A DNA stretch of 64,000 bases from Falciphora oryzae (taxonomy: Eukaryota > Ascomycota > Sordariomycetes > Magnaporthales > Magnaporthaceae): the NCBI GenBank assembly GCA_000733355.1, contig JNVV01000003.1, positions 2,474,177 through 2,538,176 of the forward strand, given 5' to 3'. Under the pieces are notes generated by a model. It worked only from the letters and a program-made list of their open reading frames with translations. It was not told the DNA's origin and did no database searches. Both the position numbers and the translations under genes were made by a program. This document shows positions 57,861 through 64,000 of the stretch, in pieces. The first letter of the stretch is position 1. Each line of letters starts with the position of its first letter.

Positions 57861-59232
57861 GTGTTCTTGTTGCATGGCTATACTGGCTTGTATAGGTATT
57901 CGTGTTTATTTTGGGAATGATATCCCCGGAGTTCTCATTTCTGCTTCTCTCTCTCCTTTTGTTATTGGAATTGCGAGACACTTGCCAATATCGTGTATGC
58001 TGCAAGACAATTCCCTTTTTTGGGGAGGAGATGTGGTGGGCACACGTAAGAGGCGGATGGATTGAGGCGCTTTCAAAACTTGAATTATTCCTGTGTCCAG
58101 GCCAGTTTTGTTGGTCGGTCGAACTGGAGGTGTTCCGATACCGATGCCCGTTTGCGGCAGGCAGCACGTAAACAGTGTCATTTGACCCCGGGCTGGGCCT
58201 TTCTTGGTAACCCATCCAGTTCGGGCATCGAGGGATGTGGAGAGACCAACCACGTATGGTACCCATAGCAAAAGCAACAGGCAGGGAGTGGAAAGAATAG
58301 GGGAAAAAAGAAGGAAAAAATATCCCTACCCTAACGGTTCATTGGTTCGGTGTACGGAGCAAGTACAGTCATCAATCAGCTGGGCTTTGTTGGGTACCTA
58401 GACCAGGTCACCAAGACCGTGCGGAGAGCTGGGCACCTTGGGTTACTGGCTGTGCAGCTCAATCTCCACTGGGTTGCCTGCCTCCAGAAAAGAAGCCAAC
58501 CCCATGCATGCCGCCGCAGGGAAAAAAGGTCGGGTTAGCCCACGCACACACCACCCGACGGACCCTGCCTGGGACAAGCCCAGCACAGACAGCGGTGCAA
58601 CCACCAAGCAGAAGGCCCTCAACCAACCTGGTGCGCACATTTGCGATCTCGTGCCTCCAAACCTGCACCACAACAAGCGACGGAAACCTCCAGCCAACGG
58701 CTCTGAAAAACCACTGCTCCTAGACTTTAGTTTACTGCCAACCGGCCTTTACCTTTTTTGTATCATTTGCAACTCCCAACCCATTTCTCCTGGTCCCGTC
58801 GACGGCTCTGTTGCGCCGGCGATTGGCGTCTTGGACGTCTTCCACACCTACCCACCCTTGCACCTGCGACGACGTAACCTCAAGCCTCTCCCGCACCGCT
58901 AAACAAGATCAAAAAACGAACAAAAAAAAAAATACTCAAAGAACAGCCACACACGCACCTCTGGGGAGTAGCAGCAACCGTCTGTTGACCCAGCTCGACT
59001 TGGTTTCTCGCCTCATCTTTGTGGACGGGCCAGCTCCGTGCCGCACGAGTGGGCGGCCAATTCGCTCGCGCAATCTCTGCCACGACACCCGACGTCGACG
59101 TACCTCTGCCCACCTTGACTTCCATCTTTCCATCCTATCTACCCAACCACGAACTTGTTGCTGCCGCAGCCACACGGCAAACAGTCCGCTGCTTGATCCC
59201 ACATACGCACAAGGCACAAACGGGCCTGTATT
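57861..59232. promoter_or_regulatory. Upstream region and leader of the eIF4E-binding gene
   Basis: About 1.4 kb between two tandem plus-strand genes; it must contain the URB1 3' end and the promoter and leader of the next gene. The last 400 bp are CA/CT-rich, like a fungal leader. No gene was recognised. Confidence 0.5.
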
Positions 59233-62200
59233 ATGGCCGTCCGCTACACCGAGGAGGCTCTCCTACACCTCCGACTATCGCCATTATGTGTCCGGCCACC
59301 GACACTACCGCCTGCTGAGGAGTGGATGGGGTGTGTTTGCTTTTGTTCTCCCATCGTCCCCCCTTTCCCTCTCCATTAGCCTCGATACGGTCCTCGGTGG
59401 CTGGTCCTGCCATCCGTTGTCGTTACACGAGCTTCGCTGCGGAGTAGTGCTCCCAACTAACTAACATACTCGCAGTCCTCCTCCAGAGCTCCTGCGGACC
59501 CCCAAGACAACGGAGAGACCCAAATCTTTTGAAAACCCCCTGGTTGACCAGACGAACCGTAGACAAGGAGTCGACCGGCTTGGTTCCCGCAACAACGCCA
59601 GTACGTTACAGCTCCGTGCCCCCAAGAGTTCCTCCATCCTTTTCACCGCCATAAAATAGGAGTCTCGGCCGCTTACCAGACGGACAGATCCAGAAGATAT
59701 CATTCTCGGCCCCCCTAGGACAAGCTTCGCATCGGCAACAACTCGTTTAAATAACAAGTTGGGTGAGAATGACAAGGTCACGCGAGACCAGGAGCCTCGA
59801 GACCGCTTCAACAACCTCAGAGCCCGCGAGCCCGACAGCTCAGACGACCGCGGTGGCGATCGACTGCGGGACGGCAGGTCCAACTTCCGGAGGCGCGATG
59901 ACCGCGACCAGGACAGCGACGGTTGGAGCACTGTGAGGCCGCGCAAGAGCTTTGGGCACGAAGGCACCGAGCGCTTCCAACACGGTCGGGCCGCATTCCG
60001 CGCCGATCACTTTAGGGACGATCGCAAGCAGACGAGGGACAACAAGGACGATCCAGATGCGACGAAAGATCGCCCGCGCCGAAACTTTGACAGCCATGGG
60101 CGCGATCGGGATGGAGAAGACAACGAAACCTCGCGCTGGAATGGCCTGAACCGGAATCGGACTGACCCTTGGTCCAGAGACAACAACCACGAGGAGCGAG
60201 ATCGCGGCGACCGGGGCGACCGAGGTGACCGGGGTGACCGGGGCGACAACCGGGGAGACCGCGACAGAACGTCTCAACGTGAGCGGATTGACCGCGCAAA
60301 GAGCTGGCGCGATCGTGCCCCGGATGACCATGGCCGCGAACGCAACTCGGACCGGAACTACGATCGTCGCCCCGACCGGGACCGCGACGGGCGTGCCGAA
60401 CGCGAGCCCGAATGGCTTGATGAGCCGGCCGGCGAAAAGGCCGGCGGCCATACGGAGGAGGACTTCAAGAAGTTTATGGAGAGCATGAAGGCTGGCAAGG
60501 GAGGAGTCAAAAAGCCCGAGAACGGCAAGCCTTCACCAGAGGATGTTTCGGCCGCGAACGAGACCTCCACTGCCGGCCAGGACAGCACGTCCAACGCCGA
60601 GTCCGCCCCGCCAGTCAACAGCGGGCCGGACAAATTCTTTCTCAACTTCGCCGCCAGCGCCGGACTTGGTAGCGGCTTGGCCGAAGGTGACACCAAGAAG
60701 GACAGCACCCAGTCCAAGACGGCGAAGTCTTCCAGGTTCACGTCTTTTTTCTCGGCCCAAACCCAGGCGGAACCAGCTGCCACTGCCGCTATCGCTGGGC
60801 CTCCCTCGTCCGCGACCCCTCTCCATCTGGCTCTGGGACTGAACACGGGCCCCGCCACTGCTCCTCTTCCAGACACGGCCAAAAGCGCAACTGGGGGACA
60901 GGCTGATGTTGCGGAGAAGCAGGCGTTCATGGCACTGCTCCAGAAGCTTCAGCGTCAGACGCTTCAGAGCCCGAGCACGGCATCGCCGCCTGGGACGACC
61001 CCTGTTCCCGAGACACCGCCGGTCCAGCTTCACCAGCAGCAACCACCGCCGCCATCTCAGAAGCCGGCACAGCAAATCCAACAACAGTTGCCACCGCATC
61101 TTCGAACTCAGGCGCAGTTCCCGCAACAGCCGCCACTCCCGCCGCAACAGCAGCAGCATGTTCAGCAGCCGCAGCAGCCCCTTCGCCCGCAACAGCAACA
61201 GCAGCAGCCGCTGTATCAGCAACAACAGCAACAACACCACCAGCTTCAGCTCCAGCACGCCATGCAAGATGCTCGGCAAAAGCCTGTCGGCATCTCTCCA
61301 GATGTGTTTCAACAGTACGGCGGGGACCGGCGCGGACCCCAGGCTCCAATGCAGGATATCGCCCCTCGCCCAATGCCCCCTACCCAGCCTCCTGTGACCC
61401 GTCCCGAGCAGATGCTCCAGGAGCTCGTAGAGCAGCGGCATCACACTCCCAGCCAGGGCAGCGGTCGCGAAATAACCCCTCAAGGCAACCCCCAGACGGA
61501 ATTCCTCATGAAGCTCATGCAGAGGGCTCGTGCCGAGCCTGAGCCTCGGCGCACCGAAGAGCTGCTCATGCAGATGCCGCAGCCGCAGAAGCAGGCGGCC
61601 AACCTTCCCATGCTAGTGAACCGCGAGCTAGAATTCCAGCGCGAGCGTGGAGGCAGCGGCTCGCAGCAGCGTCCCATGCAACCTCCAGGAATGCCGGGAC
61701 TGTATGAGGATCAGTTCCATCGCCCAGACGGCAGCGACGTACGCCTTCCCCGGCCCCAGGGTCAACCTCAACCCCAACAACCGACTCAGATCCTCCAGCG
61801 CCCGCCTCCGGGCTTGGATCACCAGCTCCACCCAGGCTTCATGCCAGGGGGAGGCCAGGTGCCTCCGCCTGGACAGCAGCGCGGACCCATGATTCCACCT
61901 CCTGGTCTTGTCGGCGGTCCCGGAGGTCCCGGAGGTCCGGGTGGACTGGGAGGCCCAGGAGGTCCGAATGTGCCCGTCAGCCCCAACCGACATATCCCGG
62001 GCATGTTCCCTCCCAACTTCCCGCATGGAGTGTTCCCTCCCGTTGAGGGATTGGCTGGCCCTCCCAGGATGCAACCACCCCCTGGATTCTTTGGTGGCCC
62101 GCCTCCACTGCCTGGACACCCCGCGTTCATGCCGCCCCCTGGCTTAGCTGCCTTCCAAGGAGGTCCTGATGGGATGCCTTTCGGGGCCGTTTTTGACGGA

Positions 62201-62251
62201 CGCGGCATGCCGCCGCCACCGGGCGCTGGTGGTCAGTTCCGCCGTCCGTAA
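59233..62251 (+). CDS. eIF4E-binding protein, 4E-T/Eap1-like
   Basis: A largely disordered protein expected to bind cap-binding eIF4E and repress or store mRNAs. Exons 59233-59330, 59476-59600 and 59688-62251 encode 928 aa. The first exon codes MAVRYTEEALLHLRLSPL, where YTEEALL fits the canonical Y-X4-L-Phi eIF4E-binding motif at residues 5-11. Introns use donors GTGTGT and GTACGT and acceptors CGCAG and GACAG; the second junction gives NNANPEDIILGPPRTSFAS. DGWSTVRPRKSFG follows, then a region rich in Arg, Asp and Gly with GDR repeats, a Gln/Pro-rich stretch, and a C-terminus of Pro/Gly repeats with PPGF/PPGL motifs. Low-complexity composition and the N-terminal motif match fungal 4E-T/Eap1 relatives; which of these it corresponds to is not settled. 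Length and start are supported by the motif lying directly after the ATG. Confidence 0.78.
60196..60262 (+). repeat. 9-bp coding repeat (Gly-Asp-Arg)
   Basis: About six tandem copies of a GGNGACCGN-type unit encode alternating Gly-Asp-Arg in the eIF4E-binding protein. The copies differ mainly at synonymous positions, so they are partly diverged. Confidence 0.85.
61140..61250 (+). repeat. CAG/CAA-rich polyglutamine tract
   Basis: Gln-rich coding stretch of the eIF4E-binding protein, with mixed CAG and CAA codons interrupted by Pro, His and Leu. Such tracts are frequent in P-body-associated proteins. Confidence 0.85.
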
Positions 62252-63400
62252 ACAAACAAAAAGCAACATAGCGGCCTGTATGAACAGGCCATCATAAGGC
62301 TTCGAGCTGAACCGACTGCGATGGTATCGAGTCCCACTAGGACACGATTTTTGACGGGCATTATTAAGAGCTGCCCTTTGTTCCTTGCCCTCGAGGGGTG
62401 GAAGCCAAACTACAAACCATACACATTATTCCGGACCACGTTCCTCTACTCCCTTCTGAGTCTTTTTATGGGTCGCGAACCGGTAAATGTTCCACTATCG
62501 GGCCACGGGGGCGTGTTAGTTACTCCAAACCGCGTTGTATGAGCCCTGAACAAACCAACCATGGATGGTCTCGATTTTGTTGCGCCGCATCGGAGTAGGG
62601 GACGAAGCTGCGAATATCTTTATTGCCCCGTAATTTTGCGTCTTGTGTCTGCGTATCACCCTCTTCTTTCTTTTCTTCCCGCAACGAGGGTCGCTCGGTG
62701 AGGACCGGGCAGTGATGTTTATATACGCATAGGTTCAATCGATGATCCACCGACCTAAAAGGAACTCGGATTCGGCGTGGGTGATGCAGGGTCAGTAAAC
62801 AAGGAATGGGCGGGCGGTGGTTTATCTTCACTTTTGTTTTATTTTTATTTTTTTATTTGGCAGAATCGGAGATTCTCCTCGCGCCCTCTCCTAGGCCCGT
62901 CATCCATTTCATAAGAAAAGCCATCCAACACGAGCTCAAATACCACCATTTCAAGCCCACAGACATCACATGCGTTCTCTTACACGCGCTCATCTACAAA
63001 AGGGATCCAAATGTGTATAGAATACCCCCCTGTTGGTGGTCAGCAAACAATGCCGGTTTGGTATCTTGGCATTACTATAGAGAAGAGTCCTGCTACGCCG
63101 AGGTATCTAGGAGATGAAATCACACAGACGCAAGGAAAAAAAAAAGTTCAGTCTCTCAAGAGGCGAGACCTGAACTCGAAGCCAAAAACAGATAAATCAG
63201 ACCCAGAGACCTCCCAATAGGTATCCCATCGCCGCAAGCAAAAACAGCTGAACTCCGCCCGACGCTCGCTCTATGGGATATGAACATGGTGGTCGTGATT
63301 CATGACTTGCGCGGGGAAAAGGATATGATCGTTATTGGGAGGACAAGGTAAGGGAAAAAAAAAAAGTGAGTAGGTAGGTATGAAGCAGTAAGGAAAGGTG
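62252..63400. other. Intergenic, no gene seen
   Basis: 3' flank of the eIF4E-binding gene. AT-richer than the coding part, with a TTTTATT tract near 62835-62860 and a GTAGGTAGGTA motif near 63370. No coding potential was recognised. Confidence 0.6.
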
Positions 63401-63780
63401 AACGATGGCTGTGCCCGAGTGCGGGACTTGTGTGTGGTAGCGATAGTGGTATCCGTGAAGATGTTGCGGTGAACGACAGTGGTGTCTGTGAAAGACGTGA
63501 TAAAACGATGGTGGTGTCTGGGAAAAGACGAAGTAACGATAGTGATGTCTGAAAAGACGGTGTGAACGATAGTGGCGCCTGAAAAGGCAGAGGAAACGAT
63601 GGTGATGCCTGAAAAGGCAGAGGAAACGATGGTGATGTCCGAAAAAGACGGCGTGAACGATGGTGGTGTCCGCATGAGACGTGGTGCAAACGATAGTGGT
63701 GGCCGAAGGACCGAGCAAACGGCGGTGGCGTCTAACAAGACGTGGTTGGTAAACGAGAGTGGTGCCAAAAAGACAGGCGG
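63401..63780. repeat. Degenerate ~30-bp tandem array with covarying hairpins
   Basis: About 12 units, each starting with AACGAY or a close variant, at 63401, 63439, 63472, 63504, 63535, 63565, 63595, 63625, 63656, 63689, 63718 and 63752. Spacing is 29-38 bp, and exactly 30 in the central units. In each unit, some 12 bases after the AACGAT there is a small inverted repeat around a 4-7 base loop, mostly GAAA-like. Arms are CCCG/CGGG, ATC/GAT, GTCT/AGAC (four units), GCCT/AGGC (two units), GTC/GAC (two units), a weak GG/CC pair, and GCC/GGC. Two central units are identical. The array decays after 63780. No protein was recognised, though frames on both strands are partly open. Confidence 0.85.
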
Positions 63781-64000
63781 TATAAGAGCTGGAAAAGTGT
63801 TGAGGAAGACGTGTGATGTAAAAAGTCGAAAAAGTGTGGAGGTCGACAGTGGGTGGTGTAAGTCGTATGACTAGACCTAGGTCTCGGAAGGGTAGTCGCC
63901 GACTCCTCAAAAGACCATCATGTCAGACCAGGGCCGGACATGGCGACTTTCTTTTTTTTTTTTTTTTTTTTACGAGCTGGAGCCCGGGTTGGCGGCCCCG
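63781..64000. other. Intergenic, with T20 run
   Basis: Degenerate continuation of the preceding array and a T20 homopolymer at 63952-63971. No gene was seen. Confidence 0.55.

Noticed and set aside
59601..59687. Alternative second intron of the eIF4E-binding gene using donor GTTACA at 59605 and acceptor at 59679
   Set aside because: It also keeps frame, but the pair GTACGT (59601) with GACAG (59687) uses a much better donor and yields the more family-like NPEDIILGPPRTSF.
63271..63768. Minus-strand repetitive protein (about 10-residue repeats rich in Ile-Thr-Ile-Val), and a plus-strand frame with EKAEETMVM repeats
   Set aside because: A 30-bp repeat keeps any frame open by periodicity; both strands and several frames are partly open, spacings of 29, 31, 33 and 34 bp break the frame, and arm covariation argues for structure instead.
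63401..63780. CRISPR-like array
   Set aside because: The repeats are degenerate along their whole length with no constant-repeat/variable-spacer alternation, no cas genes, and the genome is eukaryotic.

Overview
This looks like one scaffold segment of a GC-rich filamentous ascomycete nuclear genome, most likely a Sordariomycete. The reasons are short introns with GTRNGT donors, CTAAC-type branch points and YAG acceptors, third-position G/C bias in the genes, a set of Pezizomycotina-type proteins, and no operons. The species cannot be fixed from the sequence alone. There is one assembly gap, 112 N at 44524-44635.

Layout. 1-1241 holds the 3' end of a peroxisomal-type Lon protease. 1242-18151 is 16.9 kb with no convincing gene; it is full of long A/T homopolymers and ends in what is probably the leader of a Zn2Cys6 + PAS transcription factor (18152-20138). 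After a second quiet stretch come a small acidic hypothetical protein (minus, 23604-24179), MLH1 (plus, 25393-27702), RPN1 (minus, 28063-31087), RIO2 (plus, 32396-33885), a tandem-RRM RNA-binding protein (minus, 34494-36506), NADPH-cytochrome P450 reductase (minus, 39361-41599), a Tao3/Mor2/Furry-type morphogenesis scaffold (plus, about 44749-52627, 5' end obscured by the gap), DIB1/Dim1 of the U5 snRNP (minus, 53347-53965), URB1 (plus, 54407-57860) and an eIF4E-binding 4E-T/Eap1-like protein (plus, 59233-62251). The last 1.7 kb is intergenic and carries a hairpin-bearing tandem array.

Most genes are single-copy housekeeping factors for DNA repair, proteasome, ribosome assembly (RIO2 for the small subunit, URB1 for the large), splicing, translation control and redox supply. 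They are not a pathway cluster. Exon-intron structures were rebuilt by hand from splice signals, reading frame and recognisable family sequence. Several genes end in a micro-exon that a plain ORF scan misses: RPN1 (8 codons), P450 reductase (5 codons) and DIB1 (8 codons).

Most interesting signals: (1) about 12 tandem units of roughly 30 bp at 63401-63780, each with a small inverted repeat whose two arms change together (GTCT/AGAC, GCCT/AGGC, CCCG/CGGG, ATC/GAT); (2) a 24-bp tandem duplication of the terminal coding sequence plus stop codon of DIB1, so that the Arg-Tyr-Arg-Tyr-stop ending occurs three times in frame; (3) an RRM gene whose last intron is itself open, giving two alternative C-termini; (4) a peroxisomal-type Lon whose C-terminus is Glu-Arg-Leu rather than a standard PTS1; (5) the 16.9-kb homopolymer-studded gene desert ahead of the transcription factor.
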